Below are positions 52,405 through 62,409 of a stretch of 64,000 bases of DNA, piece after piece. Made by a program: the position numbers and the translations under genes. Numbering within the stretch: position 1 is the stretch's first letter; every line of letters begins with the position of its first letter. Source of the stretch: Aradus depressus (Eukaryota; Arthropoda; Insecta; Hemiptera; Aradidae); NCBI GenBank assembly GCA_963662175.1, contig OY759218.1, forward strand, positions 3,092,001 through 3,156,000. Reading direction: 5' to 3'. The notes under the pieces are model-generated. The model worked only from the letters and a program-made list of their open reading frames with translations, did no database searches and had not been told where the DNA came from.

Positions 52405-52770
52405 TTAGTCGATGACAGGCTTTTCGTGGCAAGTGGATAGTAGCATAACCACTTTTGAATTGTTCACCTTGTATGAACCCATAGTTTTTGGCCCATCGAA
52501 ACAAAACATGCTTGTCCCTATGGCTATGCCCTTAGGATTTTTCATTTCGGGTGGGATTTCTCGCTTGTCTTTTCTAAGTGTACCTACAATCGTAAGTTTG
52601 TATGGGTCTTCCAAAAGTAAGGTTGCCAATGGAACACAGGTGAACCAATTGTCAAAGGTTATGTTTCGATTGGATCCATGACAAGTTGTTGAAACCTTTT
52701 TCACAAAAAAACTCTGCTTGAGGTAAACCTTCTGTGTCCATCGTTCTACCTGTGTCAGTCAACTTCCGAC
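52405..52770 (-). pseudogene. piggyBac-type transposase core fragment
   Basis: Minus-strand frame. GSNRNITFDNWFTCVPLATL contains the catalytic Asp of the piggyBac DDD core. YKLTIVGTLRKDKREIPPEM and the NSKVVMLLST end also match the DDE_Tnp_1_7 family. Flanking N- and C-terminal domains are absent. The fragment is clean of stops over 99 codons. It differs from the piggyBac remnant at 24620, which lacks just this core. Confidence 0.78.
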
Positions 52771-53148
52771 TCATTATTGGAACTTACTAAAACTACTCGT
52801 AAGAACCAAATATTATCACTTTTCAATCAATAATATGCCACTATAAGCGAAATGGGTATGTACAAAATCCAAACGTAAAAGCTAAACTATCGTAAAACTT
52901 ACGATCGATTGACAGCGGAGCAAAGTTGACAACCTTCTATGGAGCGTGACAAAGACTAACTGATGAGGCGGCAGAAGTAAGGTACGGAATCCATTGTCGC
53001 AGGTAAAAGGGTCGAAACTAGACAAAAGAAAATCTCTCTCGTAATTTTTACTGTAGTTTAGCTTTCTTGGGTTAAGAGCAGAATGGAAACGTGAATATAG
53101 CACGTCGCTTACCTGGAATTTTATCAAATTTCTGTGCCTGAACCACTG
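52771..53148. other. No gene seen
   Basis: Related words (gctaaactatcgtaaaactta here and gctaaactgttcagaagtta near 52287) flank the piggyBac fragment in direct orientation but do not form recognisable terminal repeats. Confidence 0.4.
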
Positions 53149-53420
53149 TTAGTTAGTTATTGTGACTCATGCCCGGTACTTAGCAACGACGTCATATCGC
53201 TTACTACCAGGGCGCTCTGGTGGACAGGAGCCCGACTCTACAGTGCAAGTCCTCAATTTTGCCTACCCAGGTTTACCTAGGGTAGAGGTCTCTGACATCG
53301 CGGAACATGCCAAAGTTTTTTTTTCACCTGCCAGCTAGCATGTTTAGCGGGTTTGGAACCCCCCATGTTGAGTTGAGTAGACAATAGACAAGCACCTACC
53401 TCTCAGCTACTGGCGCCCTC
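53149..53420 (-). repeat. tRNA-derived SINE
   Basis: It has the tail caataactaac on minus, a shortened body and a head with gtagctgagagg (box A) and ggttccaaacc (box B). It is diverged from the others. Confidence 0.72.
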
Positions 53421-53724
53421 CTAGACCACTTCATAGATCTTAAACAATGCAAGTTCTAAAAAGACCGATTTAAAATAAGACGGGTAAAGATTGAAAAGTT
53501 GTTTGAAACTAAGGATAAGGAACAAAAGATTAAGTTTTATTGGAGAAACTTTGCCAAGATCCCACAACTTTAGCACCATCTTTAGACCTTTAATGAAAAA
53601 CTTGAGATGATCAAAATGATTTGGTGACTGTAAGTCTGTATGCTCAAATTTGGTTTCACTTTCTGTACACAAGTAGTCTGTTTCAGTTATGAAAGGTTTT
53701 GGTTTTGTGTTATATTCCAAAATA
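53421..53724. other. No gene seen
   Basis: A 110-codon minus frame without a recognisable domain. Confidence 0.4.
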
Positions 53725-54110
53725 GGGGAAAAAAGTCGGTGAATCACAAGCAATACTTCTCCTGAACGAATTAATCAACCGTTTACTTTAAACATCAATA
53801 GTTGACATAGGGCTTCTGAATCCTCATATTAAATTTAGTGTCGTTAAATTCATTACATCGGCAGTTATTTTAGTATCGTCCTTATGGGTTTCTGGGTTCA
53901 CAAATAAAATATATATGTTATATAAAATATATAAGTCGATACATTCATTCTATTGTTTGGTATTAGTTCACAGACAGATATACACATAGACTTTTTTTTT
54001 TCATTTTTGGAATTAGGAAGTCGGAAAAAACATAAAATTCCGATGAAAACTCAACATCAAATTGGCAACCATCACATGGCCTATACTTCGTACAGCTGGG
54101 GAAGTAAAAA
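53725..54110 (-). repeat. Family-A repeat, complete minus copy
   Basis: Bounded by aaaaaagtcggtgaatcaca at the left and tatacttcgtacagctgggg at the right. Confidence 0.75.
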
Positions 54111-54469
54111 TGAGGTAAAAATAAGGGATCACTTTGTGTGTAAGTCTTCATAAAAACTCCTCTGAAAACATTTTGAAAAAACATTATAAACAACATTTTG
54201 CATTTCGTCTTAGTGCCTTACTCCATGCATATCCTGTTTTTCTTCGAGTATCTCAATAAATGTTGATTCACACAAAAAGTTAAAGAGGTGATAGAGTTCA
54301 ACATTTTATTACAATTGTTTCAACTTTTTATTTATTTTGATAGCCAGGATATTTACAGCTATACACAGATAACCGCAACAAAAATAACACTATTTTTAGT
54401 ATCAATGAAAAGTAGGTTACTTAGTCCTTTTTCTAACCTATTGTAGAGAGAAAGAGAAAGAAAGTAATT
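54111..54469. other. No gene seen
   Basis: No supported feature. Confidence 0.4.
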
Positions 54470-55680
54470 TATTTGGCCAGGCATACTAACTAGTGCCTTT
54501 CACAAAAGTGACAAAATAAAATACAAAAATAAAAAAAATAAAATAATAATGATAAAAAAAACTAAAATCTAAGCTGAAATGTCCTGTGGGAGTTTGGGTG
54601 GCAGTCGGCGATGTGCGGTGGGCTGTCCAATATTGAAGTGGACAGCTCCAGGGCTGAGGGGCAGGTTCTGGAGGAACGTCTCAGTCAGAGATCCGCAGTA
54701 CGGTGTCCATGGCAGCTATGTCCAGCTCTTTATGAATTATAGGTACTGCCTCTCACGAACCACAGTGTGTTGAGACCTATGCGGAGAGTTTTATTTTGAA
54801 ATTATTGTAATTTTCGTTTTACTGTTTTGCTTGCACTGAACCATATTGGGCTAGCATATGTTATTAGTGGACGTAATAGTGTTGTGTACAAGATTTTGAT
54901 GCAATTTGGGCGGAGTGGAGTGTTGCGGTTAACGAGTGGATAATGTGGGTGTTGAACCTGGGAGGAGCTTAAGTGTCCGGTCCCATAATTCATAAATAAT
55001 AAATGAAAAGCAAATGAAATGAAAAAGACAATATATTTGTATGAAAGAAACATAAATGAAATAGTATAAATAATCATAGAATGTTCATGAGAAAATTACA
55101 TAAACTAAAAACTTATAATGCACAAGTGTTCTAGGAATTATTGGCCAATAATAGAATATAATAAATACCGGTGGGGGGCCCCCGTGAGCACACAGTTTCG
55201 TCCAAAATCCTCAGCAAATGTTGTGAGGATCTCGATGTAGAGACAGGCCACAGTCGTGGTAGTGGCGGCGTAAAGGTGCATGGACCTTACTGGATGAAAG
55301 TAGCGTGTGTGCAGTGTAGAGTGCACACCTCACTGGCCAGGAGTAGATGCAATACTGACCCCACTGGGCTTATCATAGGTAACCTCTCCTATGATTAGAG
55401 AAGGCTCCCAGTGGGGTGGGGTCATTTTTTATATAAATAAAAACACTCATCTCGAGTTTACATAATGAAAACAAAACAATATACCTATTAAATGTAAATG
55501 AAAAGAAAATTATTTGCCGGCGCAAACAGTGGGTGTGCCATGTAAGTTTTGTGTCCATGTGTAAGCCGAGATATTTTAATGTTTGTTGTGACATCTTCCA
55601 GGGAATATCAGTATTATCAATTTTGATGTTGTTGGTTTGGCGTATTCGACGGAGAGAGAAAATTTTGGTTGATGATTTTT
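54470..55680 (-). pseudogene. Jockey-clade LINE relic split by an insertion
   Basis: Minus-strand pieces: LKYLGLHMDTKLTWHTHCLR at 55520-55600, then, after about 530 bp of unrelated sequence, NTPLRPNCIKILYTTLLRP and LITYASPIWFSASKTVKRKL at 54805-54940. A decayed tail (NTLWFVRGSTYNS) lies near 54720-54790. These are consecutive post-palm segments of a Jockey RT, so the intervening 54975-55510 is an insertion. Confidence 0.65.
54975..55510. mobile_element. Unclassified insertion in the Jockey relic
   Basis: It interrupts an otherwise collinear Jockey C-terminus. It contains a GC-rich segment with a nested perfect hairpin (55357-55423). The words aaatgaaaag near both ends may be a duplication or chance similarity. 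No coding domain is seen. Confidence 0.45.
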
Positions 55681-55689
55681 AAGGATTTA

Positions 55690-56060
55690 TGTGTGTGTAT
55701 CCAGAACTCCATAAAGACGACACCCAATGATTTTCAGCTAAATCAGTCAAAGGGAAAAGAGGGGTTAGGGGGGCTAACACAAAAACTCTAATAAATGTCG
55801 TTGTAATGAATGTATGGACACGATATTCAATTTTAGTATCCAGAACCCCATAAGCAGGACACCTATTAAATTTCAGCCATATCTGGTGAAGGGAAGAGGG
55901 GTATCAGGGGGCTTCATTCAAAATGTTAGTATGAGCATTCACAAGTCTCATCATTAAAAAGAAAACTTTTGAGGGAAAACTTCTTTTATCCCAAAAACTC
56001 TAATAACTCTCAATGCAATGATCGGCACTACGTAAAGACGACACCTATTGATTTTTTTTT
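55690..56060 (+). repeat. Family-A repeat
   Basis: Plus copy with ccagaactccataaagacga, ttttcagctaaatcag and repeats about 125 bp apart. It ends near a T run at 56055-56071. Confidence 0.7.
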
Positions 56061-56226
56061 TTTTTTTTTTTTAATTTAATACCTTAAGTACACATCGCTG
56101 TTAATAATTAAAACATATTGTTACATTTATTCTATCTTTGAATATATCAATAGTATATCAAAAATAATAAAATATCAATAGAAAAGCAAATATATGTATT
56201 GTTATGGTCTGATATTTGTGACTTGC
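56061..56226. other. AT-rich, no gene seen
   Basis: Short AT-rich gap before the Jockey insertion. Confidence 0.4.
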
Positions 56227-58830
56227 TAAGAAAAATATTTTATTTATTTATTTATATATTTACAACGGCATAATAACATTTGCCATTAGCAATTGTGATA
56301 AATAGAGCAGTGTCAGGTGCGTGGCTGTACTGCTGAGGTACGTGACCGAAGAGGAGTCCAGGCTAGTCCTGGAGCAGGTCCCTCTGCCATATCCGCTTGA
56401 GGCGTCGTGGTGGATTTGTGGGGAGAATGTTTGTAGATAATTCTTGTATAAGTGGATTGGCGTGATGATGGAGTTTGTCGTGAAAATTTTGATATCGTGT
56501 CTTGATAACAGAAGGTACAAATGGGATATTGAGGTCATTATGTAATGTGAGGTTGGAAACGTAAAATGGTGCATTGGCAATGTGGCGTAGTATGATGGAT
56601 TGTATTGACTGAAGGCGTTGTATGTTTGATTTTTTGGCTGATCCCCATATCTCGATGCCGTAAGTCCAGATGGGTTTTAGTATAGTGTTGTAAATGTGAA
56701 GTTTGTTTTCAAGCGATAATGTCGATCGTCGTCCAATGATGGATTTCAGTCGTCCAAATCGTCTTTTGAGGTCTGTGCGTTTCAGTCTGATATGAGTTGT
56801 CCAAGTTAAACGTCTGTCTAAATGAAGTCCTAGATATCGTACAGTGTCGGATGCAGGAATGGGCTGGTTGTTAATGTAAACTGGTGGACAAGTGTTGTGT
56901 CTGAGGGTAAATGTGGTTTGCAGAGATTTGTCTCCATTAATTTTTATTCTCCATTTGTTGGCCCAATCTGTTAGCTGGTGTAAATGTTCCTGTAAGTGTG
57001 AGCTTGCTTGTGTTGGGTCTGAGTGTGTTGAGAGAATGGCTGTGTCGTCTGCGTACGTAGCGAGTAGTGTGTTTTCGTGTTGTGGAATGTGTGATGTGTA
57101 GAGAGAGAAGAGTAGGGGACTGAGGGAACTTCCTTGGGGGACTCCAGCTTTGACCTCCAAAAAATGCGATGAAAAAGATCCCTCAGACACCCTAAAGTTT
57201 CTGTTCTCTAAGAATGACTTAAGTATTAAATAATATGTGTGAGGAAGGTGAGTTTTAAGTGTGTATAGCAAGCCTGGGTGCCAGACACGATCAAACGCTT
57301 TTTCAATGTCCAGAAATACGCCTGTGCAAAACTCTTTTCTTTCAAAGCTGGTGGCGATGTAATCGACCAAACGATGGCACTGGTGTATTGTCGAATGTCT
57401 TTGTCGAAAGCCAAATTGATGGTCTGGGAGAAGGTTGTCTTGTGCAGTGACGTAGGTTAGTCTGTCCAGTAGAAGTCTCTCTAGTGGTTTGGATATCACA
57501 GGAAGCAGACTTATAGGACGGTATGACGAGGCCTGGTCTGGGGTTTTCCCTGGTTTGAGAATCATCCTTACTACTGACATCTTCCAGACAAGGGGATAGT
57601 AACATAGTCGTAGTACTGAGTTGTATAGGTTCGTCAAGTAAATTAGTCCTTTTCTCGGTAGCTGTCTTAGTATCTCAGCGGTTATCAGATCATGACCTGG
57701 AGATTTGCGTAAAGGGAGTTGTTTGATTGTCAGTTCAACTTCATTGGGATTGAATGCCTTTGGTGGGGGAGTTAGCTGAAGAGGGGTGGTAAGTTGTGTC
57801 AGTACTCGGTCTGTGTGTTGGTCGTCTCCTATGTCCTCGTGGGGAGTGAATACTTTGGAAAGATAATCAGCGTAGAGGTCTGCCTTCTCCTGGTCTGACC
57901 TAGTCCAAGCCCCGTCATCCTGCCGAAGGGGGTGTGATACCCGAGCATTGCCAAGAAGCCGCTTCGTCGCTGTCCAAAGTGAGTTATCTCGAGCCGCCAG
58001 AGTCGAGATATATGTCTCATGTCTGTACTGTTTTAGTTTGGAAAGTTCTGTAGAGAGGGTTCGCCGGAGTTGATTGTATGTCTGTCTGTCGGAAGGGTAC
58101 CTCGATCTTTGCCATCGAGACCTGGCCGCTCTTTTCTCTCTTATCATCTGCAGGATGTGTGGTGGGAGGGATATGTTGTTGTGTGAGCGTCTTGGTCTGG
58201 GTGGTCGGCAGGATTTTGTCACAGCTTCTTGAATCCAAGTTGTGAATTTACCTGCTGCGTCTTCAAGTTCGTCTCGTGTCCGTATGGTACTGTTTAAGTT
58301 TATTTTGTCCTCCAGTTCTCCTCTGAAACAGTCCCAGTTTATTGGTCCTGTTATTAGTGATGGCCTCTGAGGCCGGGCCAGGGGTTTGGAGCCTAGTTCA
58401 AGTAAAACTGGGGAGTGGTCTGATGATAAGTCGTCTAAGGCAGTCACAGATGTATGAGATGCGTTTATATGGGATGTAATAAAATAGTCGAGTAAGTCAG
58501 GGGATTTAGTGATGGATGTGGGCCAATACGTTGGTTGTCTTGGGGCTATGATGTCATAACGGGAAGAATTTAGTAGTCCAAGTAGTCTCCGTCCTCTAGT
58601 GTTGGTCGTGCGGCACCCAAAATGCACATGTTTGGCGTTCAGATCGCCACCAGCTATGAATCGTGAACCCAGGCCTTGGAGGAATGTGGTCATGTCGTGT
58701 TGTGTCAGTGCCTTGTTGGGTGGGCTGTAAGCTGAACAGATTGTTAATGGGCTGGAGTTGCAATTAATAGAGACGGTTGTGTATTGAAGTGACATGGTAG
58801 GTGTTTGTGGTATGACGGTAAGAAAAATAT
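56227..58830 (-). mobile_element. Jockey-clade LINE insertion, 5'-truncated, 12-bp TSD
   Basis: taagaaaaatat occurs exactly at 56227-56238 and 58819-58830, bracketing a 2.58-kb minus-strand Jockey copy. Next to the left duplication is a (TTTA)n tract, the complement of a TAAA-rich 3' tail. The 5' end cuts into the endonuclease domain, the usual outcome of incomplete target-primed reverse transcription. Confidence 0.88.
56363..58795 (-). CDS. Jockey ORF2: partial endonuclease plus reverse transcriptase
   Basis: An uninterrupted 810-codon frame. The first 150 residues are the C-terminal half of the AP endonuclease (AGGDLNAKHVHFGC near 43-56, then DYFITSHI and DDLSSDHSPVLLEL near 117-130). The N-terminal catalytic residues are missing because the copy is truncated. 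The RT follows in order: LILKPGKTPDQASSYRPISL, GVFLDIEKAFDRVWH near 490-504, AGVPQGSSLSPLLFSLY near 549-565 and ATYADDTAILS near 574-584. It ends with a Jockey-type tail (TYGIEIWGSAKKSNIQRLQS, LTLHNDLNIPFV). The Met used here is an internal Met of the original ORF. The RT could in principle be active, but mobility is unlikely without endonuclease and promoter. Confidence 0.9.
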   Translation of the reverse strand: MSLQYTTVSINCNSSPLTICSAYSPPNKALTQHDMTTFLQGLGSRFIAGGDLNAKHVHFGCRTTNTRGRRLLGLLNSSRYDIIAPRQPTYWPTSITKSPDLLDYFITSHINASHTSVTALDDLSSDHSPVLLELGSKPLARPQRPSLITGPINWDCFRGELEDKINLNSTIRTRDELEDAAGKFTTWIQEAVTKSCRPPRPRRSHNNISLPPHILQMIREKRAARSRWQRSRYPSDRQTYNQLRRTLSTELSKLKQYRHETYISTLAARDNSLWTATKRLLGNARVSHPLRQDDGAWTRSDQEKADLYADYLSKVFTPHEDIGDDQHTDRVLTQLTTPLQLTPPPKAFNPNEVELTIKQLPLRKSPGHDLITAEILRQLPRKGLIYLTNLYNSVLRLCYYPLVWKMSVVRMILKPGKTPDQASSYRPISLLPVISKPLERLLLDRLTYVTAQDNLLPDHQFGFRQRHSTIHQCHRLVDYIATSFERKEFCTGVFLDIEKAFDRVWHPGLLYTLKTHLPHTYYLILKSFLENRNFRVSEGSFSSHFLEVKAGVPQGSSLSPLLFSLYTSHIPQHENTLLATYADDTAILSTHSDPTQASSHLQEHLHQLTDWANKWRIKINGDKSLQTTFTLRHNTCPPVYINNQPIPASDTVRYLGLHLDRRLTWTTHIRLKRTDLKRRFGRLKSIIGRRSTLSLENKLHIYNTILKPIWTYGIEIWGSAKKSNIQRLQSIQSIILRHIANAPFYVSNLTLHNDLNIPFVPSVIKTRYQNFHDKLHHHANPLIQELSTNILPTNPPRRLKRIWQRDLLQD

Positions 58831-59754
58831 AAATGATTCTTTTTTTTCTCGGATGACATTAGTAATGTTTAAATTTATTACTTGTAATTAGAAATTTAGC
58901 AATTCAATCAATAATTCACAAGTTCGATTCTTTTGTTCAAGTCACAGTCATACACAATAAGGCCTCAGGGTTCTTTTTACTGGAATGAGTAAGAGTGAAA
59001 GGTGATTATCATATACAAAAAAATAAGCAAGACATTTTGACATTCAAAATCCATACTTTGATTTAATTTCCTTTTTTTTTATACATTTTTTTTTAATGAC
59101 AAGCTTACAATTATTTTTACTCAACTATTATATTTTATATAAAATATACAAATTATCAAATGACAAATGCGCTATGGCTATCTTTTACCCAATTTTTATT
59201 ATTTTTAAACACATACTATATTGAATATTATGGCCTTTGCTATTTGTTTCCCTTTTATGAAATAGTTTACTTGCGGTTTAATTTCGATGTGTGGATGAAT
59301 TTGGATTCTTAGTGACTGGGTTCCATGTGGGGACCTCCACGTTGCCCTCATCAGATCATCCTCATGGTTTCATTTCACATTTGCAACATATCCCGTACTG
59401 CCATCCTCAACTTCTTTTCTGAGCAGATATAGTTCCTGTCCCATAGCCTGGACTCTTCGTCAACTCATCACCACTCACTCCACAAATTCACTTCTTCAAG
59501 ATTGCGCACAGACAGACATCACCACCTCCTCTCTCACTTTCTCCCACGCGACTCCATTGTTTTTTTTGTACCATCGCTCTCCTGATTATAAAATACCTAA
59601 TCAGCATCTCAGTATTACTTTATTTAAAATTTACTTATTCTCCGATGTTTGTCTAACCTCATTTTATTTTTATTTTTATTTTTTTTTTATATTATGGAGT
59701 TTAATATGAAGATGGCTGATGTAGTGAGAAGTGATTATTTCGCAGGATGTCAAA
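58831..59754. other. No gene seen
   Basis: AT-rich with a C/T-richer stretch (59330-59560). No domain, terminal repeat or RNA gene was recognised. Confidence 0.45.
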
Positions 59755-59790
59755 TATAAGGTAGTCTGACCTCTCACAGATTTTTATTTA

Positions 59791-59838
59791 AGTAATAGCT
59801 AGCCGGCTTTCGAGGTTTCCCTCATCATCAGGCAGTCT
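59791..59838 (-). ncRNA. Hammerhead ribozyme (class 3, second Penelope)
   Basis: On minus: CTGATGA (59825-59831), stem II GAGG-GAAA-CCTC (59812-59823), GAAA (59808-59811), self-complementary stem III AGCCGGCT (59801-59808), cleavage triplet CUA with A17 at 59800. Helix I has two G-C pairs next to the site, then an unpaired loop. All conserved core bases are present. Confidence 0.8.
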
Positions 59839-59985
59839 ACAAAAGAACCATCCTTAATAATATGTAATATACATAGCAAATAAATAATTAAAAACACAAT
59901 TTTTGATAAAACATACCTGATAAAAATTTTTTTGAATAAAACTAAATAATAAAAACGAATAAATAACAATCTACAACAACAAACA

Positions 59986-61642
59986 TTAACAATTTAAAAT
60001 ATCATGGATGGGGACAGACGAGTTATTCCTGTCCACCATCTGAGTCACAACTGGGAGAACGGTGTAGGTGAGACTGGACAAACCTTCCATCCCCTCTCTA
60101 GAGTTGAGGAGGGGGGACTCTCTCTTCCTCCTTTCCAATTTGATTTCTATACTTTCCAACGTATCCATCTTTCTACTTTTTTGGACATGATGCAGTAACG
60201 AGACTGAACCGGCCTCATGTCCTGTGTTCTGGAGGTGTTGGAAAAATTCAGAGTCGCCCCTCCTCAAATGTTCCCTCACTCTAGTCCTCAGATTCCGGCC
60301 TGTCTGCCCAAGATAAAAACATTCACAGTCTTTACAAGTAATCCTGTACACGCCGGATTTGTCAGGGAGGTCCACACGATCTTTGGTTTGGAGAGCATCC
60401 CCTTAAGAGAAGTCCTACTTTTGAAACCCACATTCACATCATCTCTATTTATTACTATTCTAATTATATTTATAATTTCTCAGATAGTCTGGGGAGGTAC
60501 GGCAGAACACACCAGCCACCCCCGTCATCCCTCTCCTTAGTTTGGCTACACCCTCCGTACACTGATGTTACCATTTTCTCCTCCGTCTTTCTTTTCAATA
60601 TACGGTCTACCAGGTCGGTTGTGTAACCATTAACGACGGCGAGGTGTCTGATGTGCTGCAACTCTCTTTCGTAGGAGTCACGGGAAACAGGGAGTTTGAG
60701 GAGTCTGTCTATGAAAGAGTGAAAGGCTGCATGTTTATGTTTTGTGTGATGAGATGAACTGTTTGGTATTAATGTTTCTGTACTGGTGGGTTTCCTGTAA
60801 ATGTCGAAGGTGTAGCTCTTGTCCTGTTTTGTGATTTGTAGATCCAAATAATTAATACTATTGTTTTGTTCTAGGTCTATGGTGAATTTTATAGTGTCTG
60901 TAAGTGAGTTTATGTAGTCGTGTAAGCTGTTTAGTTCAGTATTGGTTCCCGTGAACTCCACCAAAATATCATCGTGGGTTTCTGGGGTTCATTATAAACT
61001 CCCTCTCCAACCAATCCATGTAGACCTCCGCTGCTAGAGGACTGAAGGGGGAACCCATGGGTGTTCCCATTTTTTGATGATAAAATTTATTCTTAAATTT
61101 AAAATAATTTTGTTCTAGACAAAGACTTATTAGGGTTGTCAACTCACCGGTGATACAGGGGTTACAACCCTTCTTAATTAATAATTCCTCCATAATTTGT
61201 GCTATTTTTTCTGAGGGGATATTCGAGAAGAGGTTTACAACATCAAAGGACAGTAGAGTGGAGTTTACGGGGACTAACCTATTTTTTAAAAGTTTTGCCA
61301 ATTCAATACTATTTTTAACCGAAAATTTTGGAGTGAAGCCTGAAAATTGTTTGAAAAGTTTATTTAATACTTTACATACCTTTTCCGCCGGTGCGGAGTT
61401 GTACGATACTATTGGTCTTAGTGGTATACTGGGTCAGCCTTAGTTACAACTAGATCATTATCTATGATTTTCTTTTTAATGGATCTGATTACAGGCATGT
61501 CTGAGGTGGAGCCAACTGAAGACCCAAACGAGTCCTGCTTAATATATTTATTGATAGCTTGGGCACACTCAATTGCCCGTTCATTACTTAGTTTACTCTG
61601 TTCGAGAACTGCCAACAGCTCCAACACATCTTTCTTCTCCAC
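59986..61642 (-). pseudogene. Penelope-like RT/GIY-YIG polyprotein, broken
   Basis: Read on minus from 61642: an N-terminal helical region (LLAVLEQSKLSNERAIECAQ and VVTKAD), then an internal deletion removing the finger region. It resumes at RPIVSYNSAPAEKV. The palm pieces LLSFDVVNLFSNIP and GTPMGSPFSPLAAEVYMD follow. A frameshift immediately before the catalytic DD (DDILVEFTG, near 60960) separates the last RT part (IKFTIDLEQNNSINYLDLQI, FDIYRKPTSTETL). The C-terminal GIY-YIG endonuclease is intact: SGVYRITCKDCECFYLGQTG, RTRVREH, with a CxxC before the YLG. The copy is dead through the deletion and frameshifts. Confidence 0.85.
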
Positions 61643-61649
61643 TCCAGTC

Positions 61650-61925
61650 CTCGGACAATATAGGTAGGAACAGGCCCTACTTCGTCAGAGACCGCCGCCG
61701 AGGGAGGACCTGCCCCAACTCATCCGTTGCCTCCAGAGAGGGAGGATCACACTACTTCATCAACTGTCCTGAGCAACCATTCAACATCAGATCAACAGAG
61801 GGAAATCCATTGGAGCTCTTCTGGACCATTAAGACAACAGCAGAGGCTGATCAGCGCAGAACTCCAGGACCCAATAGCCATCACATCCAGCATTAAATCA
61901 AGAAGGTACCGTGAATTTTAAACCA
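61650..61925 (+). pseudogene. Unidentified plus-strand coding-like fragment
   Basis: A GC-richer block with an open frame ending LRQQQRLISAELQDPIAITS SIK and SRRYREF. The Ser/Gln/Pro-rich composition resembles the end of a gag or ORF1 protein, but no domain is recognised. It directly precedes AT-rich sequence, which suggests the 5' edge of another element. Confidence 0.3.
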
Positions 61926-62409
61926 TTATAAAGACAAAGCCAGAGAGTATTTTGAGAAAATACATTTTCATTTTTAAAGACTTGTTTAATAAGGATTCTG
62001 AGTAATTGTTTTTAAGTTTTCCATACATGTTTTTCATTAAGAATATATACAATCAAACCAGAATGGCCTAATTTTTATTTCATGTATTTTGCACCTCATG
62101 TCATTTTGACTTTTCACAACTGCTAGTCTTGGCGGACCCACGACCAAAGGAAGGTAACAAAGAATTAGAATCATTTTCTCAAGAACATTTTATTATTTAA
62201 CAAAAACAAAAATAAGCACATTTTATTAAAATTACAAATTGGCATCCCTTGTTAAGGATATTTTACGTCCTAAGTTTTTATAAGTAAATTCGCGACGACC
62301 AAGACAGCAGGAAAAATTAAGGTTTCATGGGGAACAATGCAAAATACATTCATTAATGGCATTATTTTGATATACAGTTGTGCTTGAGAACTTTTGTTTT
62401 AGTATTTAA
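61926..62409. other. No gene seen; possible leader of the following ORF
   Basis: AT-rich. It could include LTR or leader sequence of the gag-like ORF, but no TG...CA borders or primer-binding site were recognised. Confidence 0.4.

Larger units (their letters stand above)
59755..61680 (-). mobile_element. Second Penelope-like element, decayed
   Basis: Minus-strand RT and GIY-YIG fragments followed by a 3' terminus with a hammerhead motif (59791-59838). The sequence is clearly different from the element at 18657, so a second subfamily is present. The 5' border near 61680 adjoins an unrelated plus-strand fragment. No target duplication was found. Confidence 0.8.
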
